64,000 bases of DNA from Leucaena leucocephala (GCA_037074615.1 CM073545.1:11860001-11924000), one strand, 5' to 3'; positions 11,309 through 22,325 are shown, numbered from the stretch's first letter. Made by a program: numbers and translations. Notes: generated by a model from the sequence alone, not told the origin.

Positions 11309-11989
11309 ATGACTAATCCAAATCTTACTCTTGAACAAATACTGACTGAGTTTGTCTCACAAATGACTGGTAATCTCCGAGAATGGTTTACTCAGCTAAG
11401 TGAATATCAGAGATTACAACTAGTTCGATCAGCTACTCCTGGTGTATTTCTCGGTGCTTTACATCAAGAATTTCTTGGTGATTTTAATGTCATTCAGAAC
11501 AGAAATTCACAGGAATATTTTGAGATAAAATGTTGTTCTCTAAATCGTCATGATTTACAAAATTATTATATCAGAATGGCGGAGAAATATTACCCTCTTG
11601 GCGGACCTCAGAGTCCTAATCTCAAGCATGTTTTCATTACTTCACTCCCGGATGAATTACAACCTGAACTACATTGTATGATCGCTTCTTTGAATAAAGA
11701 AGTCACTCATCTGACATTGGGAGAAATTTATCAATTGGTTCTAGCTACTCTAGATAAAATATGCGAGCAACAAAAATTCTTTAAGTCCATGATGAAAGGA
11801 AGTTCTAAGCTCAAACCTGCATGTAGCTGGTCTCATTTGAAGATCAAATGCAAAGGGAAAGACCAATGCCACTGCCCTACCAAGAAGAAATCTCATTTTT
11901 CTACTTACAAGCCTCATAAAAGTAGAAGAAAGAAATATCAGAAGCCTTTCAGATATTTCAAGAAGAGACCTTCCAAATCACCTAAGTAA
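11309..11989 (+). pseudogene. pararetroviral coat protein core
   Basis: This 226-codon frame resembles the conserved core of caulimovirid coat proteins (compare the shared patterns NLREWF, FLGDF and YYPLGGP). A basic C-terminal part follows, with Lys/Arg-rich blocks and a Cys/His cluster KCKGKDQCHCP at about 11849-11881. Coat proteins of this family encapsidate the circular DNA genome and bind nucleic acid through the basic tail and a zinc knuckle. A stop at 11987-11989 cuts the core from the zinc knuckle just downstream. The first ATG used here is internal: homologous-looking sequence begins upstream in a frame with stops near 11264-11280. Confidence 0.7.
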
Positions 11990-12140
11990 AATAGGTGTTT
12001 CTTATGTGGTGGGAAAGGACATTTTACTAAATCCTATCCTCGAAAGAACCAGGAAAGAAAAATAAAGATGTTACAATCTTTCCATCATGCTCTACCAATT
12101 GCAAAGATTGAAGATATTGAATCTGTATATGAAGAACACT
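11990..12140 (+). pseudogene. zinc-knuckle remnant of the coat protein
   Basis: The same frame after the stop reads CFLCGGKGHFTKSY (11996-12037). This is a CCHC nucleic-acid-binding knuckle, C-x2-C-x4-H-x4-C, in which the last Cys codon position is Tyr (TAT at 12035-12037). A single G-to-A change would explain it. A stop follows near 12139. This is decay in the most conserved capsid motif. Confidence 0.75.
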
Positions 12141-12200
12141 GAGAAAGATCATGAAACTGAATATGTTCTTCGTCTCTCAGAAACTGATGAATCTGATTGA

Positions 12201-13436
12201 GAATCCTCATATTCTCACAGATCAGTTTGTACTCTTGGAGAATGGAATTCTATTTCGAGACTTATCCCAAAAGCTCATCTTTCTCATGAAAGAATAGATC
12301 AATTTGATAAGACTCCTCGACCACTTGTGGAAGCAAAACTTCTCCTATCCAAATATGATAAACCAGTCAAAGCCATTGCCATGGTTGATACTGGCTCCTG
12401 TGCTACCATCATCAAACCACACATTCTTCCTGATGACATGTGGATTCCTTTTAATCAACCTTTTCTTACAGTCAATCAGGAACCCTTCCACATTGACTTG
12501 ATTTCTAGAAGAAATATTGGTATTCAATTGTTTCCTGGATGCATTGTTTGGGTCAAAGTTCTTGGTAGTTATTTACCAAAAAAAGATAACCTCCTTGGAT
12601 TTGATACTTTACACAAAATGACACGACTATCTGTATCACCTCATGGAATCAGATTTAAAAAATTCTTCAATCCTTATGTCATAACCCCTAGCATCTTAGA
12701 AATTAGGGAAGCACCTAATAGATATGAACAAATCCGAGATAGGCTTCTTAGTCTATGTGATAATAGTCATGCTAACTTTAAACATCCCCGTCCATTGTGG
12801 AAGAACCAAAGCTTTTTTGTCACCTTGCCTTTCAAGAAAAATGAAGATATCAATCCAACAAAGGCTACTCATTCAGGAATGAATCCTGATGATTTGATTT
12901 TAGCAAGGCAAGAATGTGCATCGCTGCTAGCCCAAGGACTTATTGAGCCAACTCAATCAAACTGGGCTTGTCAAGCCTTTTATGTTGAAAAGAGATCTGA
13001 GCAATTAAGAGGAAAAAAGAGGTTGGTAATTGATTATAAACCTCTTAACTTATTCTTGCAAGATGATAAGTTTCCTCTTCCTAAGCTAAACTCCTTGATG
13101 TTAAGACTTTCTACTACCAAAATATTTTCAAAGTTTGATCTCAAAGCAGGATTTTGGCAAATAGGAATTCATCCTAATGAACCTCATAAAATAGCTTTCT
13201 GTATACCAGATGCTCAGTATCAGTGGACTATAATCGCTTTTGGTTTAAAAGTTTCTCCATCCTTATTCCAAAAGGCAATGATCCAGATTTTCCAACCCAT
13301 ATTACATTCCGCACTCATCTACATCGATGATATACTGTTATTCTCTGAGGATGAGCCTAGTCATAAGAAACTACTGACCCAGTTTGCTAAAATAGTAGAA
13401 GCACATGGAATTATGCTTTCATCAAAGGCTTCATAG
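12201..13436 (+). pseudogene. pararetroviral aspartic protease and reverse transcriptase
   Basis: The open frame follows a stop at 12198-12200. The protease active site is DTGS (in MVDTGSCATI, 12381-12410). The reverse transcriptase part starts at about 12850. It shows the fingers/palm motifs RLVIDYKPLN (about 13021), KFDLKAGFWQIGI (about 13132), and the catalytic YIDDILLFS (YIDD at 13320-13331). The protease releases the polyprotein domains and the polymerase copies the pregenomic RNA into DNA. The usual xFGL motif is present as FGLKVSPSLFQ. The frame ends at a TAG at 13434-13436; the continuation is in another frame from about 13428, so one indel separates RT from RNase H. Confidence 0.85.
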
Positions 13437-14620
13437 CCCAAGCCCAAATAGATTTTTTGGGTATGATATTCCATGATGGGTTTTACCAGCCAGGTCTACA
13501 TCTGGTCCAAGAATTGCTAAATTTTCCTAACAATAACCTGTCGAAAAAGCAAATCCAGCAATTTCTTGGTATTGTCAATTATCTCAAAGACTTTATTCCT
13601 GATGTGACTAGACATACCAGTGTGTTGTCAGCCTTACTAAAGAAAAATCCTCCTCCTTGGAGTACTCAACAGACAACAGCTGTCACAACCTTGAAAAAGA
13701 TAGCACAGACCCCTCCACCTCTAAAGATTCCAGGAAATGGATCGAGAATTCTTCAGACTGATACTAGTGATCTTTTCTGGGGTGATATACTTCTTGAAGA
13801 AGTTAATGGGAAGCGACACTACTGTGCACATGCCAGTGGTAAATTCAAGGATGCTGAACAACATTATCATTCATCCTATAAAGAATTACTTGCGGTAAAA
13901 AGATGGATTGAAAAGTTTAATTTCCATTTGAGTTCTTATGAATTCACTGTGGAAATGGATAATACCGCCTTCCCATCAATACTGGATACTAAGCAAAAGG
14001 TTTTACCTAATGCTCAATTACTCAAATGGAAAGAATGGTTCTCTCGCCATAAATTCACTGTCAAACACATTAAAGGTCACCAAAATATTTTAGTTGACCT
14101 CCTTTCCAGACCTAAGAACATCCAGCTTCTAACACCATTTGGGTCTAGATATATCCTTATGATGGATCGCCTCCCACTTCCAAAACATTCATATGTATCT
14201 TCTCCCAGCCTTCATTTTCCACCTGGAGAAATTCCAACCACAGTTGAACAAGTTCAGACTATTGCCAAGAGAAATCTTTTCTATTGGCTTCATCTCCTCT
14301 TTGTCAGCCATCCTATTACTCCCACTGTTGACCACTTTAGCATAGATAAACCTTATCTAACTATTCCTTTTCTTGCAGGTCCTATTCTTGAGGAGTTTAA
14401 GTGGTATATTTGGTCGCTCTCTACTCTCTATGTCATTGTTATTGCTATCTCACCATTACCAATTTTTCATTATCTGTGTGATAGTAAAAATAAAGGATCT
14501 TGTTTATGGACAATTCTTCAGTGGTTCTCACCTCTCCCTGTATGGAGATCTCAGCTCAGAAGAACCATTGAACAAAATCACCTTTGGGAAATTCCTGAGA
14601 ATCAGCAACAAAAATTTTAG
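13428..14620 (+). pseudogene. RT thumb/connection, RNase H and downstream region
   Basis: The frame resumes with IDFLGM (about 13448), a motif that follows the YIDD block in LTR and pararetroviral polymerases, then FLGIVNYLKDFIP. RNase H follows with acidic catalytic positions visible in order: TDTSD (about 13759), the Glu of YKELLAVKRW, the Asp of MDNT (about 13957) and the Asp of VDLLSRP (about 14093). It degrades the RNA template during reverse transcription. About 165 further codons follow, including hydrophobic stretches, with no domain I recognise. The frame ends at a TAG at 14618-14620. Confidence 0.8.
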
Positions 14621-15196
14621 TGTTTCTTTGCTCTTTATAGACCTTATAGCATGGACTTTGAAGGAAAGTTATATACTCTCAATCAAGCTTATCTCTGGCA
14701 GACTCAGACTAACTGGCCTAGATATGAGAAGATATTCTTTTCTAATCTTAAATTGTTTATTTGTAACATGAACAACTGTCCAGAAGAAACCACTGATCTC
14801 ACATGTACCTCTTTGGGTCCTCTTCCAAATGAGCCATTTATTACTTCTGATGCTTCAAAATGGTTTAGAAGATGAAGAGATCAAGAAATTGATCCTCAGA
14901 CTCTTGCAGTTCTGAACTCACAAAAGACTTCTAAGACCATACCTATAGAACTTACATTAATGCCTAGACCATCCAGTTCTGACCATACTAATTTTACTCA
15001 GGCATCGGATTCTACTGTCTCATTGACTCAAGATAGTGACCCGTGGGGAAGACCGCTCTCTCAAGACCCTTGGGGTCTACCACTTTCAGCTGATCTTGAA
15101 GCTGCCTTATTCCAACTATCAGATCCTTATTACGGCTTTGATCCTGACCATTCCAATATGGATCCAGATGATGATCAAGAGCCAATTTATGATTAA
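14621..15196 (+). pseudogene. unassigned 3' coding part of the pararetrovirus
   Basis: Two open pieces, about 14630-14875 and 14880-15196, continue the coding sequence after RNase H and are separated by a stop at 14873-14875. The first is rich in aromatic residues (YLWQTQTNWPRYEK). The second is acidic and carries two PWGxPLS-type repeats (WGRPLSQDPWGLPLS at about 15042-15086), ending DDDQEPIYD. In florendoviruses a second open frame of unknown function occupies this place; in other genera a translational transactivator does. I cannot tell which applies, and no catalytic motif is visible. Confidence 0.5.
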
Positions 15197-15395
15197 AGCC
15201 AAGATTCCCTCTCGATGTTTGTCCTTGTGTTTTCAGTTTTAATTAATCATGTGGTGTCCCTGTCTTTACTTTTCTCAAAGTACTTTGTCTGTTTGTATCA
15301 CATGTTTAAAAGCTTTTGTTTGATGTGTCACATGGAATCTATATTTGTGTCGGCCTTTCCAGCTAAGGCATTGTCGTGTTATGTACTCAAACTCC

Positions 15396-15470
15396 CTATA
15401 TAAGACATCCCTAGTCTGCTAAAGGGATCATCGAGAGTTCTTCACTTGTAATCCTTCATTGTGAAATAAG
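15396..15470 (+). promoter_or_regulatory. pararetroviral TATA box and poly(A)-signal-like region
   Basis: CTATATAAG (15396-15404) sits in the non-coding part after the last viral frame, where caulimovirids place the promoter of their pregenomic RNA. An AATAAG hexamer lies at 15465-15470, about 65 nt on. A close promoter-polyadenylation pair is usual for terminally redundant pararetroviral transcripts. Activity is unknown. Confidence 0.6.
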
Positions 15471-15792
15471 AAGTATGTTTTCATTCTGAAATTCTCTCTT
15501 CTGAAAGCTCTATCTTTCCTTATCTCTGATATAAGTCTTTATTAAGATTCTATTATGCTCTGCACTTGCCTCATATGAGGATCCTGTGTAACAGAAAGGA
15601 ATTAGACCAGTATACTATAGGCTTAAGTTTTTTGCTATAACAATTTGATTTTAGTCTGAGAGTTCATGGAAACTAGATCTTAGAGGCAAAAGTAAGTCCT
15701 AAGGAGAGGCAACCATAAGTCCTTAGAAAAGATCTATAGTTTTATGTTCTTCTTGGATTAGATCTCAGAGTTCTTAAGGAGATCCCTCCCTA

Positions 15793-15810
15793 TGGTATCA
15801 AAGCTAATGT
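15793..15810 (+). other. tRNA-Met primer-binding site of the pararetrovirus
   Basis: TGGTATCAAAGCTAATG resembles the TGGTATCAGAGC start of the minus-strand primer site complementary to plant initiator tRNA-Met. It lies about 390 nt after the TATA box. A short ATG frame starts at 15889 and stops after 20 codons; it may be the 5' end of viral ORF1. Confidence 0.7.
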
Positions 15811-15959
15811 TCTGTTATTGATCCTAAGATCAAAAGACTTTATCAGTGATAAGGTTAGAGAAAGTGAGTAAGGAGAAACTTCATAATCATGAGTGAAACC
15901 CCTTCTTCCTCCTCTGAACCTGTTAGACTCCCATCCGCCTTATCCATTTAGCATATACC

Positions 15960-18589
15960 ATCTTCCATCCGACGTACCTTATCTCACAGGATCGGCACAT
16001 CGGCCACCATCATCATACTGCTGGGAAGATCTTGGCCAGTGACTCTATCCCCACCATCATCATGTTGCTGTCACCAGTAACCATCCCAGTCATCATGGTT
16101 TTCCCCTTTGTTCAGATCTTGGTTGTGGGAAGATCTTTTCCCTTCTTTTTCTAGTTCTACATAGTGTCGCCGTCCTGCTGTCGCTGCCTACCGTGGTTTT
16201 TCTTCTGAGTTCAGAGCTTGGGTGGTCGAAGCTCTCCTCTACTTTCTTCTGTTCGATCCTGTTATCCTGCCACCATCGGAGCTCCACCATTGCTACTGTA
16301 GCAACCTCCGACGTTCCTCTTTGTTGCTCCTGCAGAATGTCGCCGTATAGGGGTGTGTGGTAAGCCAAACACCTCTTCCTCTCCATTGATTGATCACAAC
16401 TTTAAGTTAGAAATTTGATTTCCTTTTTGTCCTCTGGTTGTCGGGTATATGAAAGAAATAAAGGTGGAAGAATAGTTGATGCTAAGACTGTGGAGCTTCT
16501 ATTGAATTTGAAATTGTGTGTGGTAAATCTATGGATCTTTCTCTCATTAGTGGCCGTTAGCTTTGGCTCTCAATTATGTGTTGAAATTTTTATCACAGAA
16601 GCTTGGTTAATTGTTGTTCATTTTTGCTGCTTTTTTTGTTGACATTAAAGGTCTATGTAGTGATGGTGGAAGAATGAATTTTATAGTGCTGTGGAGCTGT
16701 CATTGAATCTGAAACTGTGTACAATTGTTGTTATATTCCGTTGAGCTATGTACTATGTGTGGAGGTAGAAGGAAGAGGGGTGTTGGATAAAATGAAATTT
16801 AAGTGTGTGAAGTTGGATAATTTAATTTTCTGTTTTTTCTATTTACTGAAGCTGTGAGGAAATGTTGCCAGTTGAAAAAAAAATTGGAACTGAGGATGTT
16901 GTTTGATGTTGGAAGAAAAAGTGTTGGTACTTGATTGTTGAGCTGAATTGGGGATCTGAAATTTGGATTCAAGATTTTTAAATTTGAGGTGGTTGCAAAG
17001 TTTGAAATTTCTAGATTTAAAGTAAAAGTTATGGTTACGTAGCTTCAAGTGTTAGAAAGTATATATGTGACTTGCTATGGTTGTGGTAAATGAAAAATAT
17101 TTAGAATATATAGAATTATAATAGTATGTGATAACCACCGTTATAATTGAAATTTGAGTTTAAGTATTAATGATTTATTTTTAGAAAATCTAGGAAAATA
17201 AAGGAGAATATTATTCTGAAGCATAGAGCAGAAGTAAATTATTAGAGCATTACAAGTGAGTGAATAATGTTCCATGATAATAATATTTTAATAATATCTT
17301 GCTACGTGAAACATTTTACTAAAGTATCATTTTAAAGCATGATTTGCTAAAAATGTGGTTATTAGAATTGTATACTTGTTAGTTGATATTTGAATGTTTA
17401 ATTGAAATAACGATAATAGATGCTTAAATTCTTTGTATTATTTTATTATTTATAAATTTATAAGCATGAGGATTTAAAGAAAATTTTGTTCAATGATTTT
17501 CATGATGGGGTCACCGATTATAAAACATTTTTTTATTATATTTCAGTATTGAAAGTTCTTGTTCTTTATTAATGTTAAATTGACCCCATGCATGCTTGAA
17601 AATATTTTTGAAGAGGACTGAATACAGAACGCTGATTACTAACAGCAGTACTATTAGTCCTTGGTACACCATGGTTAAACTTGAGCTCGATAGATATTCG
17701 TGAGTATAGCATTCACACCGGATATTCGTGGGATATATTCTCACGCCTGTTATTCGTGAGTCTTGTACTTGTGCCTGTTATTTGTAGGTTTCGCACCTTC
17801 ACCTGTTTTGTGGCTTCGAGCTACGCCGAAATTGTTAGTTACCCTTGTGGACTATGTGTCCATGCTAGATAATTCGTTTTGCTAAAAGCCTATGAAAAGT
17901 TGAGATTTAAGAATTATTGTTTTAAATTAATTTCTCTAAAAAAAAATGTTTAATTGGTTATTAAATGGATTTGATTAGTGATTTTTATACAATGTATTCT
18001 TGCTATGATTTTATATTCTGGAAATTTAGATATATTAACAATCATTATTGTTCACAATTTAATCTGTTTCGAAAGGTTTCTTTTTGTATTTTTAATTATT
18101 TTCAATAATGGGACTTTATTCACTGATAGATTATTTTGGCTTCAGATAATGCTGTTAATCCTGATCCTCTAGCTGAGCAGTGAAGAGCGTTATTACTGTT
18201 CTCAAGTGTTGATCCTTCTTGGCGTATCTATTAGAATGTAACTATAAATTTATGGAATACTTATATTATTTTGTTTGAAACTTAGATACCCCATCTAGTC
18301 TATAGATAGAATCCTGGTCTATTATCATATTTTGAAAGTACGATTACAACTTATTTTAAGATATGTTTGTATATGATTTGAACTACTTGCATTCTGTTGT
18401 AGAATTTTTAGAAGGTCTGACAAACAAAGACAGCCCTGCCAAAATTTCTGCATATGACTTGCCTTTTGATTATATTGAAATATATATCATAATTATTATA
18501 TTAGGCGTTCTATTTAATGCTTAAGGATTAAAGATTATGAATATCTTTATATTGTGTGCCGGTCATTGCTTAGATTTCGGGGCGTGACA
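15960..18589 (-). mobile_element. copy A of the 2.98-kb repeat family (reverse strand)
   Basis: Read on the minus strand, the element starts at 18589 with TGTCACGCCCCGAAAT, matching TGTCATGTCCCGAAAA at 45618. Two blocks correspond clearly. 18540-18589 matches 45618-45670 ('GACCGGCAC' against 'GACCAGCAC'). 17560-17880 matches the reverse complement of about 46240-46520, with shared CCCCATGCATG, AACAGCAGTA, TATTCGTGGGAT and GTGGACTATGTGTCC. The GC-richer stretch at 15980-16390 corresponds in position to the GC-rich part of the other copy. The left border near the pararetrovirus is unclear, and the far end of the family is not found, so this copy is probably truncated. No transposase is visible. 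Confidence 0.6.
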
Positions 18590-18599
18590 CCCTGTCACT

Positions 18600-19950
18600 G
18601 ACATAAACACAAATTTCTGTCCGATCCATATCAGGTAAGTTTTTTATTTAAACATATTATTATTTAAAAGGTCACATGTGTCATATTGTTTAAAAATAGT
18701 ATTAAATAAACCCTAAAATTGATATTGTATAGAATTCATATGTGAAAATTGAGAAATTCTATAATTTATTTAGTGCAATTTATTAAAACACTATTATACA
18801 TATGTTCTTTTAAATAATAATGTGTCAAAATAAAAAGTTTACGTGGCATGTATCAAATAAAAGTTTATGTTTTTGTTAGCGATAGGATAAAATTGTAACA
18901 ATTTAAATACTTTAGGGTGTTAATTGTACCTCTAAAATTTGTTTAATACTTTAAGGTACTAATTGTACTCTTAAAATTAGTTCGGAATGCTGGTTAAACT
19001 TTTACTCTACAAATAATGGTACCACAATAAAGATGTATTTGAGAGAAACAAGGGACAAGGAGAAATTCACTTGTGCGGGTAAAAAAACTTGACCCCTCAA
19101 GTGTAAAAGTTTATTAATTTATATATTCTGGTTGTTAATTTCATAGATTAAAGTGCAAATTTACCTTAAACTTTTTTGCTCAAGAATAATATTCTCCTAA
19201 AAAAAATTTGGATTTAAGTGTCACCCTAAAAATTTTAAAACATTTCAATATTATCTCATTCTGTTAAAAAATTAATGTTAATCATCAATATTTTAATAAT
19301 AATGGCAAAATTGCTCCATTTTACTATTTTTAGGGCAATTTTAAACTTAAAAAGACTTCTGCTGAGTGAAAAATTTTAAAATAAATTTTCCCCTTAACCC
19401 TAATTTCAAAAACTTCTAAAACAAATTTTCCCCTTAACCCTAATTTCATCTATGTCAGCATGGAAAATGATTTGTACGCCAGACAATTGGGATAGAAAGT
19501 CAACAATCTTCCATCTAGTTTAGAAAATATGGTCAATTATACTTTCTAAAGCCCATTTTAAACTAGTGATTTCTTCTAAGAAGATTCCACTCAAGCATGC
19601 CCAACCCAGGTGACCTGCCGGCTGACGATGAAATTGACAAGGTTTCACAAAGAAACTGCAACTTCTATTAACACTGAAGCACCTTTTTATACAGATCAGA
19701 AAAGTAGCATAACTCTTTTTCTACATCTCTGAAAGCTAAGCATCAATCAATCATATAGCTATAGCTAAGGTTAAGGTATATATCTTGCACGGAGACATAT
19801 TACAACATGATATGTTCTGTAACTGAACCCACAAAACCAAACTTTAGAACCTGAAAGATACAACAGAACTAAAACCTAAACCTAAACCTAAACATGTATA
19901 TACTTACAAACAAAACACAACATAGAAAAATATATAGCTTTCTCTATTTG
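18600..19950. other. intergenic region, 3' side of the LEA-like gene
   Basis: No gene was found between the repeat element and the LEA-like stop codon. A 25-bp direct repeat containing CCCCTTAACCCTAATTTC occurs at about 19383 and 19423, 40 bp apart. A run of four CCTAAA-like hexamers at 19872-19893 probably lies in the 3' UTR of the minus-strand gene. The 18900-19000 stretch repeats a GGTGTTAATTGTACC-like motif. Confidence 0.5.
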
Positions 19951-19952
19951 AC

Positions 19953-21175
19953 TCAACAATTTTGGTGAAGGCATTGAGCCAAATAAACCAGATGCCAAGT
20001 AAGAGACATCAAATTCAGAATATTCAGCAGTGATGAATATGAATTAAGCCTCTTCAACTTGTCGTTCAGCCTAATAATCCGGGATCGGACCACATCATGC
20101 TCTTCTCCTTCCTTTGTCGGTGTGGCGGCAGCGGTTTCGGTAGCATGCTGATTCGGATTCCCTTTGCCAAGTTCAGAGGTAAGATCTCCCATTCCCCTTC
20201 CTTCTTCTTTCTCTATTTTCATCCTCTCAAACATAACCTGTCAATTATTAATAAAAGAAAGCAGGAATGAAGACCAAGATTAAAATCTCTCATTATAATT
20301 TGAACACTTAACCTGAACCTCAACCTGTGTTTAGATGGTTAGAGAAAAAATAATATTAAGGGGAAAACTCCCATAGCATATTTCTTTATCGTTTTTGGAA
20401 ATTTTCTATCATAGTATTCCCCCCTTAATATTTACCTGTCACTTTTCTCTCTATCCAAATATAACCTTAATGCAACAAAATAAGGCATCCATCAAAGATT
20501 ATAAACAATGCCAAGTTCACTAACAGATAAACAGAGTAATGCAGTAGATTGAAACAGAAGAAATCAGTTAATTGCAAAGGCGTACTACAGCTCAAAAAGA
20601 GAGACCAAATTATTAGATTACTCTTTCATTTTCAGCAGATCGAACAGAGCAAATGAAATAGAGTGCAGAATTTGAGAACAAGCCATATTTTATATGCCCA
20701 CCATTTAAAAAGTTAAACCATAACTCGTTGATATGTCAGTTTGACATATAAAACAATTAAATAAATGTTGGTCTGAGAAATAAGAAGGGGAATGACTGAG
20801 GCCCTATAAAGGAAAAGATCTAAGTCCTAAAAAGTTCCAATAACAAGAAGTAAACAGCATGATATATATATACGTGTGTGTGTGTGTGTGTGTGTGTGTC
20901 ATTTTCTACCGGAAACTTGTCATTTATTACGAGCAGCTGCTCAATTGTCATTAGACTTCAGTATCATTAATTCTCTTCTTTGTTGGGACTTCATCATCAT
21001 TCCCCAAATAAGCTTTCAAAACATAAGAGATGCACAATAATTAAATCAACTCTTGAAACCAACTCAAACTGAATTTGAAGATCTAGATGCTACTCATAGC
21101 TTATGTAAGTGCAAACAGAGAAACTTGGAATGTTTTTCACCATCATGCATGACAATAGAACTAATACAAGAGTTG

Positions 21176-21223
<48 letters not shown>

Positions 21224-22325
21224 CCTTTGTGGCACGAGGCTCCAAGTACATGGAATTGGCGAAGAGAGTGAAAAGCGAGGCCAAAAGATTATAAACTTGC
21301 AACATCTCAGCCTTGCTGAAGAACACAGCTTTTCGATGCCTTAAAACATGCCCCAACAAAGCCAATCCAACACAATAAGCCATGGTCTTAAAATAAACCG
21401 GGTAAATCCTACTCTGAACCACTCCAAATTGTTGCCTTGGCATAGCCCTTGAAATCACATAACTTGAAACAAACGTAACCCAAATACATAACCCATAAGA
21501 AGTTGCAAAACCCATCAAATTTGCAACACTCATCACTTTATCTATCGTCTCCTTTGATCCTATATAGCTCCCAATGTTCTTTATTGTTTCTGAAACATTG
21601 CTTGAAACATCTCTTCTAAGAGTATTTCCAGATTCTTTTGCTTGTTCTTGAATGTGATGTGTTCTATGTGAAACTGTATCTTTGGCCTTACCAAGTTTAT
21701 CTGCTACATTTTCACCAACTTCTATGGCTCCTTTGAAGGTATCTTTTGCTTTTGCTTTGGCTTCATAAACTGTATTTGAAACTGTATCTTTGGCTTTACC
21801 AGCTGCATCAGTGAAAGTTTCACGAATTTCTTTCGCTTCTTCTTTCTTTGTGTCTATGGATTCTTTTGCTATATCCTTTGCTTTTCCCATGGCGTCTGCA
21901 ATCTTGTGCTTGCATTTTCCATAAGATTCGCAAATGAGTTCCTTAGGAGCGTGAAGAATGGAGGAGCCATATTGGTCATGGCGGTGGGGGAAATCTTGAG
22001 AAGAGAGGCCTTTGCCGATGTTTGGGAGAACTGAAGCTGCTTCTTTGATTCTCTCCTTGGTTTCGTCGAACACGCCGCCGGAGCTGGAGCGATCACCGAC
22101 GCCGGTATTGATGATGAATTTCTCGCGGTGTGGTTGTTCTGGGGTGATGGAGATTTTGGTGTTGCGGTGGCCGTCTTGGTCGTATTTCACCACGACAACT
22201 CTGTGACCTTCCTTGACGATGGTGGTCTGCTCGGCGTCGTTCTGCCGGATTTGTGGGGTCGGAGAGAAGACACCAGCTCCGGCGAGAGAAGCCATTACAA
22301 GACTAAGAGCTATGAAGTTGATCAT
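19953..22325 (-). CDS. LEA-like protein with C-terminal DUF4149 (TMEM205-like) membrane domain
   Basis: Two exons: 22325-21225 (367 codons) and 20237-19953, joined in phase 0 at AAG|GTATTT and TTGACAG|GTT, giving about 461 residues. The start at 22325 is chosen because it gives a hydrophobic leader (INFIALSLVMASLAGAGVF); the ATG at 22445 would add an unlikely extension. Residues about 145-250 are a Lys/Ala/Glu-rich amphipathic stretch with repeated GKAKDTVS/EAKAKAKDT motifs, as in group-3 LEA proteins that protect membranes and proteins during drying. Residues about 265-450 hold four hydrophobic segments, including ANLMGFATSYGLCIWVTFV, matching DUF4149. Arabidopsis At1g72100 has this architecture. 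The four ACGT boxes upstream fit ABA or seed control. Confidence is high for family and exons, low for molecular function. Confidence 0.88.
20862..20899. repeat. (TA)n-(TG)n compound microsatellite
   Basis: An AT run is followed by ACG and about ten TG units, inside the single intron of the LEA-like gene. Confidence 0.95.
21179..21219. repeat. (AT)20 microsatellite next to a splice donor
   Basis: The run ends immediately beside AAATAC, the reverse complement of the donor GTATTT of the LEA-like intron. Length changes here would alter the first intron bases. Confidence 0.95.

Larger units (their letters stand above)
8571..15950 (+). mobile_element. endogenous pararetrovirus (Caulimoviridae, petuvirus/florendovirus-like), disrupted
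   Basis: About 7.4 kb, close to one caulimovirid genome, in the order movement protein, coiled-coil linker, coat protein with zinc knuckle, DTGS aspartic protease, YIDD reverse transcriptase, RNase H, a 3' coding part, TATA box and tRNA-Met primer site. There are no LTRs and no integrase, which separates it from Ty3/gypsy elements. One long polyprotein order is typical of petuviruses and florendoviruses. All domains carry frameshifts or stops, so the copy is dead as it stands. The primer site lies near the right end and the 5' coding region near the left end, so the linear copy is permuted relative to the viral map. Borders are estimated: 8571 is where the movement-protein frame becomes recognisable, and 15950 is just past a short frame after the primer site. 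Confidence 0.85.

Noticed and set aside
19383..19893. Interstitial telomere repeats
   Set aside because: AACCCTAA-like words occur only in a two-copy 40-bp repeat and a CCTAAA run; there is no TTTAGGG array.
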